NCBI GenBank assembly: GCA_007378985.1
Contig: VMHB01000003.1
Coordinates: forward strand, 82,912-146,911
Reading direction: 5' to 3'
DNA: 64,000 nt
Origin: Parcubacteria group bacterium Greene0714_7
GTDB taxonomy: Bacteria > Patescibacteria > Paceibacteria > UBA9973 > UBA2103
Positions within the stretch are counted from its first letter, which is position 1, and each line of letters starts with the position of its first letter. Below, piece by piece: positions 15,558 through 22,502 of this stretch. The position numbers were made by a program, and so were the translations under genes. Under the pieces are notes generated by a model. That model searched no databases and had not been told where the DNA came from. It saw nothing but the letters and a program-made list of their open reading frames with translations.

Positions 15558-16529
15558 ATGGTAAAACATATGAGAAATGGACACGAAAATAAACCTATGA
15601 ATATTGCAGGAGAAACTCGAGAACCTGAAGTCAGAGAGCGTGTGCTCGAAGCACTTCGTACATTTGGTGAAAAAACACTCCGCTATTCTGGCGAGAAAGC
15701 TGGACCTTCTATTCTTATTATCGGCGGTACTCATGGAAATGAAGTTCTTGGTGTTCTTGTTGCAGATCTTCTCCGTGAAAGCTTGGAGACTGGAGCATTG
15801 ATGCTCAAATCTGGAGAAGTACAGCTCACTCTTGGTAATACGCGAGCTGAAGCTGACCTGCGGACAGCCTCAGGAGGAGTTGATTTGAACAGAATTTTTC
15901 TGCCATCAGTTATCTCAGGTAAGGAAGATAAAGGGTGGGAAGGTCGTCGTGTACAAAAAATTACCGAGGCTATTCGCTCGTCGGACATCGTTATTGATCT
16001 CCATTCAACCAATAGACCGTCGCCAGCGTTTGTTTGCGCCCTAGGAGATGAGGAGCACAGTTCTGTCTACAAATGGCTTCCACGAGAGTCTGTGGTGCTT
16101 GACCCTGAAAGAATAGTTTCAGGTGGAGGTGGTTCTATTGATGAAGTAGCAGATGATTTTGGGAAAGTTGGTATTTGCTACGAATCAGGACAGGCAACTG
16201 ATATGCGGAACATCGTTCCTGTATTTGAAGCCATTCGCGCCATCATGATTGAGAGAGGGATGGTAGATGGTGTGTTGCCAGAACTTCCAACACCGAGCTC
16301 TGAATACACAGTGGTGACATCAATTCCGTATGACGCTAGTCGACCATTTGTATTTGCGGAAGGGAAGGATCAGGGATTCGCTCCTGTAGCAAAAGGTGAA
16401 ATTATTGGGCATCAAGGAGGCATTCCTGTGCACTCACCATTGAACGGCATAATTCTTTTTCCAAAGAAACCAGAGCATCAAGAAAGTGCAGGGTTAGTGT
16501 GTTACCTCGCCTCTCGAGAAGAAGCATAA
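15558..16529 (+). CDS. Succinylglutamate desuccinylase / aspartoacylase family protein
   Basis: A zinc carboxypeptidase-fold amidohydrolase of 323 residues. The zinc ligands are visible in GGTHGNE (His and Glu, around residues 57-63) and VIDLHST (His, around 152); LNRIF supplies substrate contacts. The C-terminal third (GFAPVAKGEIIGHQGGIPV) is the usual beta domain. AstE removes succinate from succinylglutamate and aspartoacylase deacetylates N-acetylaspartate; in a reduced genome the substrate may be different. An alternative ATG five codons in (15573) or at 15597 is possible. Confidence 0.85.
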   Translation: MVKHMRNGHENKPMNIAGETREPEVRERVLEALRTFGEKTLRYSGEKAGPSILIIGGTHGNEVLGVLVADLLRESLETGALMLKSGEVQLTLGNTRAEADLRTASGGVDLNRIFLPSVISGKEDKGWEGRRVQKITEAIRSSDIVIDLHSTNRPSPAFVCALGDEEHSSVYKWLPRESVVLDPERIVSGGGGSIDEVADDFGKVGICYESGQATDMRNIVPVFEAIRAIMIERGMVDGVLPELPTPSSEYTVVTSIPYDASRPFVFAEGKDQGFAPVAKGEIIGHQGGIPVHSPLNGIILFPKKPEHQESAGLVCYLASREEA

Positions 16530-16550
16530 GCATAGATCTACTTATTGTTA

Positions 16551-16695
16551 TTGTGTTGGATTTACGAAACCCAACACACTCACAAGATAAAGGACCCTAT
16601 GGCAGACATCGTATGTCTGCCATTAACCTCTGGAAAATATGAACGACCTCGTAGGTCGCTCATATTCATGTTATGCCCACATATCGGGGTCTTTT
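16551..16695. other. Cluster of hairpins in a multibranch fold
   Basis: TGTGTTGG / CCAACACA hairpin (16551-16577); ATGGCAGACAT-CGT-ATGTCTGCCAT (16599-16623); CGACCT-CGT-AGGTCG with AATATGA / TCATATT continuing the stem (16636-16666); and an outer pair AAAGGACCC (16589-16597) with GGGTCTTTT (16687-16695). Could be a branched bidirectional terminator, since it lies between convergent genes, or a mobile hairpin element. Both inner hairpins use a CGT loop. Confidence 0.55.
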
Positions 16696-16883
16696 CGTCG
16701 GTTTCTTCTGTGTTTAATTCTTTTAGCTTTGAGTGACAACATTTCATGCTGAACCTCTGCCCATTTTTTGGTTGCGGTAATGATATCTCTTGTGCCCGAA
16801 GCAACTCTTTGAAAGGTTTGTCCTCGAAATCTATCAGCTGAAGTTATGCGATGTTTTTTGTGTACGCCAATTTCGTGTGACAT
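16671..16883 (-). CDS. Small basic protein downstream of yqeY (70 aa)
   Basis: MSHEIGVHKKHRITSADRF begins a strongly basic protein whose C terminus is almost all charged (KAKRIKHRRNRRKDPDMWA). It starts 13 nt after the yqeY stop on the same strand. In many bacteria yqeY is next to rpsU (bS21), and this protein has a similar size and charge, but the sequence does not show the bS21 pattern. A nucleic-acid-binding or ribosome-associated role is only a guess. Its stop lies inside the hairpin cluster. Confidence 0.6.
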   Translation of the reverse strand: MSHEIGVHKKHRITSADRFRGQTFQRVASGTRDIITATKKWAEVQHEMLSLKAKRIKHRRNRRKDPDMWA

Positions 16884-16896
16884 ACAATTTAGCGGA

Positions 16897-17349
16897 TCAA
16901 TTGAACAGTGAATCAATGACGGCTTTCACATCCGTGCCGTCAGCCTTGCCTTGGAGGTCTTTCATTAAAGCTCCCATAAATTTACCCGCTTCTTTTTTGT
17001 CCGTGACACCCATTTCTGCTTTTTTAGCCTCAGCAATCTTTCGAATATCGTCTTGGCTCATCATGGCAGGAAGATAGGCTTCGAGCATGACGCGCTCAGC
17101 TTCTTCTTTTTGTGCCAACTCAGGGCGGTTGCCTTTGGTGAATTGCTCGAAGGCGTCTTTACGCTTCTTTACTTCTCGACGGATAACTGTGAGAACCTCT
17201 TGATCAGAAAGCTCTTCCGTCGGGAGGCGCTTCAAAGAGACGAGCTCGTTAGTGCATGAAGACATAAGTCCGCGAAGCACTTCAACCTTAAGGGCTTCTC
17301 GTGCCTTCATCGCGGTCACCATGTCAGATTTAATTTGTGTTTGTAGCAT
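16897..17349 (-). CDS. yqeY: GatB/YqeY domain protein
   Basis: 150 residues, normal for stand-alone YqeY. The all-helical domain is like the C-terminal tRNA-tail-binding part of the GatB amidotransferase subunit. Recognisable blocks are LKVEVLRGLMSSCTNE, VLTVIRREVKKRKDAFEQF and the closing GALMKDLQGKADGTDVKAVI. The role in cells is not settled; interaction with tRNA or tRNA-dependent enzymes is expected. The ATG at 17349 gives a standard start. A small basic gene follows on the same strand. Confidence 0.92.
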   Translation of the reverse strand: MLQTQIKSDMVTAMKAREALKVEVLRGLMSSCTNELVSLKRLPTEELSDQEVLTVIRREVKKRKDAFEQFTKGNRPELAQKEEAERVMLEAYLPAMMSQDDIRKIAEAKKAEMGVTDKKEAGKFMGALMKDLQGKADGTDVKAVIDSLFN

Positions 17350-17376
17350 ATGTTTATTTTACCTCAGAATATCTCT

Positions 17377-17553
17377 TTATCTAAAATCAATTTCGAAAAA
17401 TTTTGCGAGATCTCCGAGTCGGCTTAATCTATCTAACTCGCTTACATAGTCTAGGCTTCCCACGGCTCCTTCATTTTCAGCCTGTCGTAATGACGCTAGT
17501 GCGTTTTCAAATGACTCCCAAAGGGTATCAGGGATAAGGCGTTCGATATTCAT
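17377..17553 (-). CDS. Small hypothetical protein (58 aa)
   Basis: MNIERLIPDTLWESFENALA opens an acidic, helical 58-residue protein (net negative, Leu-rich, RLSRLGDLAKFFEIDF at the end). Start at 17553 is chosen because TATGCT lies about 6 nt upstream on the minus strand; an ATG seven codons earlier would run into the divergent rmuC promoter. Divergent from rmuC. No family recognised. Confidence 0.5.
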   Translation of the reverse strand: MNIERLIPDTLWESFENALASLRQAENEGAVGSLDYVSELDRLSRLGDLAKFFEIDFR

Positions 17554-17592
17554 AAAATGAGCATACATTGGCACTCTGTTATAATCAACGGG

Positions 17593-18645
17593 ATGGAAAT
17601 TCTACTTATCGTTTTGGTGCTAGCGCTTCTACTGCTCAACGCAGGAGCGGTTGTTTTTTTCCTTTCTAGAAAAAAGGACACCGGACAAGGGGAGGGGGTT
17701 ACTATGATAAATCAGCGTATTGCCGAACTTTCTCGAACACTGGATGAGCGACTCGACAAGACATCGGAGAATTTGATGCGCTCAACCCAAGCTCAGTCTA
17801 CTGAGGCGAATCGCATTATTCGTGATGTGACAGAGCGTCTTACGAAGCTCGATGAAACTAACAGGCAAGTAGTTTCGTTTGCGGATCAGTTGCAAAACTT
17901 GCAGGACATTCTGAAGAATCCTAAACAGCGAGGAATATTAGGTGAGTATTATTTGGAAACATTGCTCAAGAATGTTCTTCCACCAGGGCAGTATCAAATG
18001 CAGTACGCGTTTGCTAATGGTGAGATAGTGGATGCGGCGGTGTTTGTGAAAGACAAAGTCATTCCTATTGATTCAAAATTCTCACTTGAAAACTATAATC
18101 GTCTTACGGAGGCTACTGACCCATCAGAGAAATTACGATTGGAAAAACTGTTTGTGAACGACTTAAAGCTTCGTATTCAAGAAACTGCAAAATACATTCG
18201 CCCAAGCGAAGGCACTATGGATTTTGCGTTCATGTTTATTCCCCATGAAGCTATTTATTACGATTTGCTCATCAACAAAATTGGCGCTGTAACAGAAGAC
18301 ACGGAAAACCTCATTCAGCGCGCGGCAGGGAGATATAAGGTCATCATAGTTTCACCTACCTCATTCCTTGCATACCTTCAGACGGTTTTGCAGGGGCTCC
18401 GTGCTATGCAAATAGAGGAACAAGCAAAAGATATTGTTCAACGGGTAGGGGAGCTTGGTAAGCACTTAAAAACCTTTGAGGAATACCATGCGAAACTTGG
18501 AAACGCACTCGGCACCGTGGTGAACCATTTCAATAACTCAGGTAAGGAATTTAAAAAGATTGATAAGGATGTAATGCGCATTACTGGTGATGCCCCAGGG
18601 ATTGCAATGCCTGTTATTGACGCACCTACCCGAGATGAAGATTAA
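17593..18645 (+). CDS. rmuC: RmuC-family DNA recombination protein
   Basis: 350 residues: N-terminal membrane anchor (about 3-23), a coiled-coil stretch (about 40-110) and the RmuC nuclease-like core with KQRGILGEYYLETLL, IPIDSKFSLENY and the AIYYDLLINK / VSPTSFLAYLQTV blocks. The D and K in PIDSKF fit a restriction-nuclease-like fold. RmuC limits inversions at short inverted repeats in E. coli, which is notable in a genome so rich in palindromes. Start at 17593 follows an extended -10 TGTTATAAT (17577-17585), giving a leaderless mRNA; the upstream start at 17557 would precede this box. Confidence 0.9.
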   Translation: MEILLIVLVLALLLLNAGAVVFFLSRKKDTGQGEGVTMINQRIAELSRTLDERLDKTSENLMRSTQAQSTEANRIIRDVTERLTKLDETNRQVVSFADQLQNLQDILKNPKQRGILGEYYLETLLKNVLPPGQYQMQYAFANGEIVDAAVFVKDKVIPIDSKFSLENYNRLTEATDPSEKLRLEKLFVNDLKLRIQETAKYIRPSEGTMDFAFMFIPHEAIYYDLLINKIGAVTEDTENLIQRAAGRYKVIIVSPTSFLAYLQTVLQGLRAMQIEEQAKDIVQRVGELGKHLKTFEEYHAKLGNALGTVVNHFNNSGKEFKKIDKDVMRITGDAPGIAMPVIDAPTRDED

Positions 18646-18689
18646 TTGCTGTTACCGAATGCGTGTCTTTCAGGTACTATTGCGGTATC

Positions 18690-18788
18690 ACCCTATTAAA
18701 TGCGCTGTTAAGACAGCGCTCCGCGAGGCGCGGATTTAACAGGGTCTAAGATTTTTTAAGCTTACTTCGTTCACTAACAAAATCTAAG
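18690..18788 (+). other. Structured 5' element of glmS
   Basis: ACCCTATTAAAT (18690-18701) pairs with ATTTAACAGGGT (18734-18745), enclosing two hairpins GCGCTGT-taag-ACAGCGC and CCGCG-agg-CGCGG: a three-way junction. A 43-nt hairpin (18746-18788) with TAAG/CTAA steps and two A.A mismatches then runs directly into the glmS ATG. The glmS ribozyme core was looked for by eye and not recognised. Either an RNA leader that controls glmS translation or a mobile palindromic element. Confidence 0.7.
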
Positions 18789-20609
18789 ATGTGCGGAATC
18801 TTTGCCTACACTGGCTCTAAAAAAGCGTCACCAATCCTTCTCGAAGGGCTCTCAATGCTTGAGTACCGAGGATATGATTCTGCAGGAATATACATGCCTG
18901 GCTTTGATGTGGTGAAAACCCCTGGCGCGGTTGCAGAGCTCACCAAAAGAATGACAAAAGACTATTCCGCGACTTCTGGGATAGCGCATCTACGCTGGGC
19001 AACTCACGGAGCCCCAAATGAAGTCAATGCGCACCCACATGGCGACTGTGATGGAGATGTGTTTGTAATTCACAATGGCATTATTGAAAACTTCCGTGAG
19101 TTAAAAGAAGAGCTTTTAGCGGGAGGCCACACTTTTAAATCAGAAACAGACACTGAAGTGATTGCGCACCTTATTGAAGGAGCTCTGAAAGACAAACTTA
19201 ATTTTGAAGATGCCGTTATTGATACCCTGAAGAAACTTCGAGGCACTTATGGTCTTTTGATTTCCTATGCAAAAGATCCCGACACCATTATTACTGCACG
19301 AATGGGTTCTCCTGTTGTTGTAGGTCTTGGAGACGGAGAGAATTTTATTGCCTCTGATGCAACGCCAATTTTGAAACACACGAAGCAAATGATGTTTCTC
19401 TCTGATGGAGATGTGGCGATTATCACGCCTACAACGCACCGTGTGCGTACACTTTTAGAAACCGAGGTTGATCGCCCGTCTGAAACCATTACTTGGGATG
19501 TTGGGGAGGCATCACGGGGCGGGTATCCGCATTTCATGTTGAAAGAGATGATGGAATCGCCTGAGGTTATAGAGAACGCACTTCGAGGCAGGCTTATTAT
19601 GGAAGAAGGGAAGGCAAAACTTGGCGGACTAGAAGCAGTTGAAAAAGAGCTTCAAAATATCGACAGACTTATTATTGTTGGTTGTGGAACCGCATACTAC
19701 GCAGGACTCATTGGTGAGTATTTAATTGAATCCCTTGCTGGTGTTCCTGTTGAAGTGGAACTTGCTTCGGAATTTCGTTATAGAAAGCCAGTTATCAGAC
19801 CAAACACCGCAGTCTTGGCAATCTCCCAGTCAGGCGAGACTCTCGATACACTTGAAGCTATCCGTGAAGCAAAGCGACACGGTGCACTTACTCTTGGCAT
19901 TGTGAATACCGTAGGCTCTACCATTGCGCGCGAGACGGATGCTGGAGTGTATAACCATGCAGGCCCTGAAATTGGCGTTGCTTCCACCAAGGCCCTTGTT
20001 TCTCAAGTAGTAATTCTTTCACTCGTTGCACTCTTCCTTGGCCGTACTCGCTCACTCTCTAAAGATGATGGCGTTGCATTGGCTAACGCACTTAAAAGTT
20101 TGCCAGAGTTAGCAAAAAAAGTATTAGAGCAGTCTGAGGAGATTCGTAAAGTTGCTAATGTATATAAAGATTCACGAGATTTCCTTTTTATTGGTCGCAA
20201 GTTTAGTTACCCTGCGGCACTTGAAGGTGCACTGAAACTTAAAGAAGTTTCGTATGTGCACGCGGAAGGATATGGAGCAGGGGAGATGAAGCACGGACCG
20301 CTTGCAATGATTGATGAGAAATTCCCAACAGTTGCCATTGTTCCTCAAGACTCAGTGTATGAGAAAACTGTTTCTAACATGATAGAGATACGCACCCGCA
20401 AGGGGTCTGTGATTGCTATTGCCACTGCTGGTGATGAGAAAATCAAAGAGGTCTCTGATCATGTTATATACATTCCCAAAGCATCTGAAGAACTTTCAGT
20501 AGTGCTTTCCATAATCGCACTCCAACTTTTCGCCTATCACTTCGCAGCGGACAAGGGACTCAATGTTGACCGCCCTCGTAATCTTGCGAAGTCAGTAACC
20601 GTAGAATAA
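18789..20609 (+). CDS. glmS: Glucosamine-6-phosphate synthase
   Basis: Makes glucosamine-6-phosphate from fructose-6-phosphate and glutamine, the entry to UDP-GlcNAc and peptidoglycan. The 606-residue protein starts MCGIFAYTG, so Cys2 becomes the N-terminal nucleophile of the glutaminase domain (to about 235); the two SIS domains follow (GCGTAYYAG, SQSGETLDT) and the C terminus ends in the family-type PRNLAKSVTVE. Length and motifs are standard. The ATG follows directly after a structured hairpin. The gene is monocistronic and supplies the wall pathway encoded elsewhere in the window. Confidence 0.98.
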   Translation: MCGIFAYTGSKKASPILLEGLSMLEYRGYDSAGIYMPGFDVVKTPGAVAELTKRMTKDYSATSGIAHLRWATHGAPNEVNAHPHGDCDGDVFVIHNGIIENFRELKEELLAGGHTFKSETDTEVIAHLIEGALKDKLNFEDAVIDTLKKLRGTYGLLISYAKDPDTIITARMGSPVVVGLGDGENFIASDATPILKHTKQMMFLSDGDVAIITPTTHRVRTLLETEVDRPSETITWDVGEASRGGYPHFMLKEMMESPEVIENALRGRLIMEEGKAKLGGLEAVEKELQNIDRLIIVGCGTAYYAGLIGEYLIESLAGVPVEVELASEFRYRKPVIRPNTAVLAISQSGETLDTLEAIREAKRHGALTLGIVNTVGSTIARETDAGVYNHAGPEIGVASTKALVSQVVILSLVALFLGRTRSLSKDDGVALANALKSLPELAKKVLEQSEEIRKVANVYKDSRDFLFIGRKFSYPAALEGALKLKEVSYVHAEGYGAGEMKHGPLAMIDEKFPTVAIVPQDSVYEKTVSNMIEIRTRKGSVIAIATAGDEKIKEVSDHVIYIPKASEELSVVLSIIALQLFAYHFAADKGLNVDRPRNLAKSVTVE

Positions 20610-20730
20610 ATGGGAGGTCTTAGGTTTGAATATTCCCGAGCGAACAATAAGAGGGAGCTTTGTTTGCGTAGAATAGGTGTCAGCCTCTCCATCCCTTAAA
20701 TCAAATAATCGGATAAAAGGCGAAAAAGAC

Positions 20731-20772
20731 CTGTATAGTATAATCTAACGATCGTTAGATTATACTATACAG
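20731..20772. repeat. 42-bp palindrome, copy 1
   Basis: Perfect palindrome; half-site CTGTATAGTATAATCTAACG followed by the centre AT. An A-rich flank with AAATCAAATAA lies on its left, as in the other copies. The gap 20610-20855 otherwise holds no gene. Confidence 0.9.
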
Positions 20773-20855
20773 ATACAAACATGAAGGATGTGGCTTGGAG
20801 GATACTGAGTGAATGACGACAGAAAGCTTTGGTTACGGTACAGTGCTTTTTAACT

Positions 20856-21107
20856 ATGTTTACAGATCCAAGCCCGTGGCTTCAGCACGATATGTTTTAT
20901 ACTCCTGAGGATTCTCTAGAGCCGAACTTAGATAGTCGTGTCATCAAGAAAACAGTCTTTTGGGCATCACTATTTCGCCATGGGAAAGTAGGTCTAGCGT
21001 CTACTGCTTCAGAGAGATTTGTGCGACGATTATTCCACCCTACAAAGACAGTCTTGCGTCCTGAATTGATTGAGGGTTCTCTTGGTAGAGAGGGCTTTAC
21101 TGGCTAG
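20856..21107 (+). CDS. Hypothetical protein (83 aa)
   Basis: MFTDPSPWLQHDMFYTPEDS starts a soluble protein with a basic C-terminal half (RFVRRLFHPTKTVLRPELI). ATG 20856 is preferred to the TTG at 20829. It lies between the 42-bp palindrome and rplU on the same strand. No family recognised; coding is likely from length and composition but not certain. Confidence 0.45.
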   Translation: MFTDPSPWLQHDMFYTPEDSLEPNLDSRVIKKTVFWASLFRHGKVGLASTASERFVRRLFHPTKTVLRPELIEGSLGREGFTG

Positions 21108-21188
21108 TAGAGGGTTGCTTTTTAGGGCTTTTTTGGTACGATGCTCTGATATGAATCCCAGTCGGAAAGCTTTCCGATATGGCGAGGT

Positions 21189-21494
21189 ATTGCGGTTATA
21201 AAGACAGGAGGGAAGCAGTACCTTGTAAAAGAGGGTTCTTTGATTACGATTGAAAAAATAGCTGATGTCAAGAAAGACGACAAAATCACCTTTGATGCTG
21301 TCCTTTTTACTGACGATGGAGCAAAAGCATCAGTTGGTGCTCCAACTGTTTCAGGTGCAAAAGTTACTGGTACCGTTTTGATGGTAGGACGCGCTCCTAA
21401 GGTTGTTGTTGTAAAGTACAAAGCAAAAAGCCGATACTACAAGAAACGAGGGCACAAACAGCCCAACATGAAAGTGAAGATCGAGACTGTTTAG
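21189..21494 (+). CDS. rplU: Ribosomal protein bL21 with an apparent ATT start
   Basis: A large-subunit protein that contacts 23S rRNA. The frame encodes IAVIKTGGKQYLVKEGS at its start, the canonical bL21 N terminus, and RYYKKRGHKQPNMKVKI at its end; from ATT 21189 it has 101 residues, the normal size. No ATG, GTG or TTG exists in this frame between an upstream stop and TTG 21240, which would remove 17 conserved residues. Either ATT is the start, or ATG 21179 is used and one extra base (T21188) shifts the frame. A perfect 14-nt palindrome CGGAAAGCTTTCCG lies just upstream. rpmA, its usual neighbour, is 5.7 kb away. Confidence 0.9.
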   Translation: MAVIKTGGKQYLVKEGSLITIEKIADVKKDDKITFDAVLFTDDGAKASVGAPTVSGAKVTGTVLMVGRAPKVVVVKYKAKSRYYKKRGHKQPNMKVKIETV

Positions 21495-21510
21495 ATCCCC
21501 ATATTCTTTT

Positions 21511-21690
21511 ATGGGTGAACGCTTTTTAACTCCAAAAAGGACAGATTTTAAATCTCAAATTGCTGATTCTTTTTTAGTATTTGAAATAGAAGAATATAGA
21601 AGTTATCGGGGTCAGCCTATTGGCTATAATTTTGCACGACGAATAGCCGCTAGATTGCGTCGTCGACAAGAAAATAAGGAAGCTGGTTAA
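21511..21690 (+). CDS. Small basic protein after rplU (59 aa)
   Basis: MGERFLTPKRTDFKSQIADS leads to a basic helix (FARRIAARLRRRQENKEAG). Starts 16 nt after the rplU stop and ends 4 nt into the convergent recR stop region. Charge and position suggest a protein that binds RNA or the ribosome, but no family is recognised. Confidence 0.55.
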   Translation: MGERFLTPKRTDFKSQIADSFLVFEIEEYRSYRGQPIGYNFARRIAARLRRRQENKEAG

Positions 21691-22283
21691 GATCGGTTTC
21701 GAAGAGCACTTCGAAGTGTTTCTGAGTCTGCGTATTCTATTTCAGCACCCACTGAAAGCCCTCGCCCAAGAAGGGTTACTTTTTTATTTGGATGTGCTTT
21801 TTGTATTTCTTTTGAAAGTTCTCGTGCCGTGTAGTCACCCTCAGGTGTTGTTGAAAGTGCAAAAATGATCTCTTTTGTTTCATTTGTTGCTACACGCTCG
21901 AGTAGTTCTTTTGTTCGTACTCTTCGAGAGTTCTTTCTCTCCGTCATAGTTTTGAGTCCGCCCAGAATAAAATAGATGCCCCTGTAAGCCCCAGAGCCTT
22001 CTATGCCTTCTATGTCGATATCTTTTTCAACTACCATCAGTGTTGTGTGATCGCGGAGAGAATCAGAGCAAATTGAACATACGCCTGAGTCTCGTGCGTC
22101 ATCGAAACGAAAGCATGTAGTGCAGGGGGATGTTGATTTACCAGATTCAATAATGAGGTTTGCTAATTTTTCGCGGAAAGGTACTCCTGCAGAGAGAAGA
22201 AATTGCACTACACGACGAGCTTGTCTTGGACCAATGCCGGGGAACTCCGCAATGTGTTCAATGAGGTCTTGTGTGGGACGCAT
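21687..22283 (-). CDS. recR: Recombination mediator RecR
   Basis: Helps load RecA at gaps in the RecFOR pathway. The 198-residue length is standard. Domains in order: helix-hairpin-helix (FPGIGPRQARRVVQFLL, about 14-30), a four-Cys zinc finger (CTTC...CSIC, about 54-71), a TOPRIM domain (LMVVEKDIDIEGIE, about 81-94) and the C-terminal Walker B-like stretch LLGRGLSVGAEIEYAD. The ATG at 22283 abuts a twin-mismatch hairpin (22284-22323). Confidence 0.97.
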   Translation of the reverse strand: MRPTQDLIEHIAEFPGIGPRQARRVVQFLLSAGVPFREKLANLIIESGKSTSPCTTCFRFDDARDSGVCSICSDSLRDHTTLMVVEKDIDIEGIEGSGAYRGIYFILGGLKTMTERKNSRRVRTKELLERVATNETKEIIFALSTTPEGDYTARELSKEIQKAHPNKKVTLLGRGLSVGAEIEYADSETLRSALRNRS

Positions 22284-22502
22284 GTTAGCTTTTGTTACGA
22301 GTCATCGAGTTAGAAAAGCTTACACCTGGTTGTAGAGTTTGGCGTTGTAGCTCATGTGTCGCTGTACGATACGTGTCATTCACTGCGTTCCGAATCATGT
22401 TTTATCTTTCAAATATATACTATTTTGCTACAAGACACGACGCCAAACTTCACAAGCCGGGTTAAGAAAATCTAATTCGCTCACGCTCATAAGATTTTCT
22501 AA
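22284..22502. repeat. Long palindromic element with a terminal hairpin at each end
   Basis: Fills the dnaB-recR gap. AGTTTGGCGT (22336-22345) pairs with ACGCCAAACT (22440-22449), and TGTAGC (22346-22351) with GCTACA (22427-22432). Outside these lie two inverted hairpins, 22284-22323 next to the recR ATG and 22463-22502 overlapping the dnaB stop. Both carry TTAG..TTA steps with A.A mismatches and different but self-complementary stem interiors. Its ends therefore look like the termini of one element. Confidence 0.75.

Noticed and set aside
18690..18788. glmS ribozyme
   Set aside because: The position fits, but the conserved double-pseudoknot core sequence was not recognised, and the same element precedes rpmA, which has no relation to glucosamine-6-phosphate.
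20731..20772. 42-bp palindromes as rho-independent terminators
   Set aside because: No T-run follows on either strand, the stem is AT-rich, and the copies are not consistently at gene ends.
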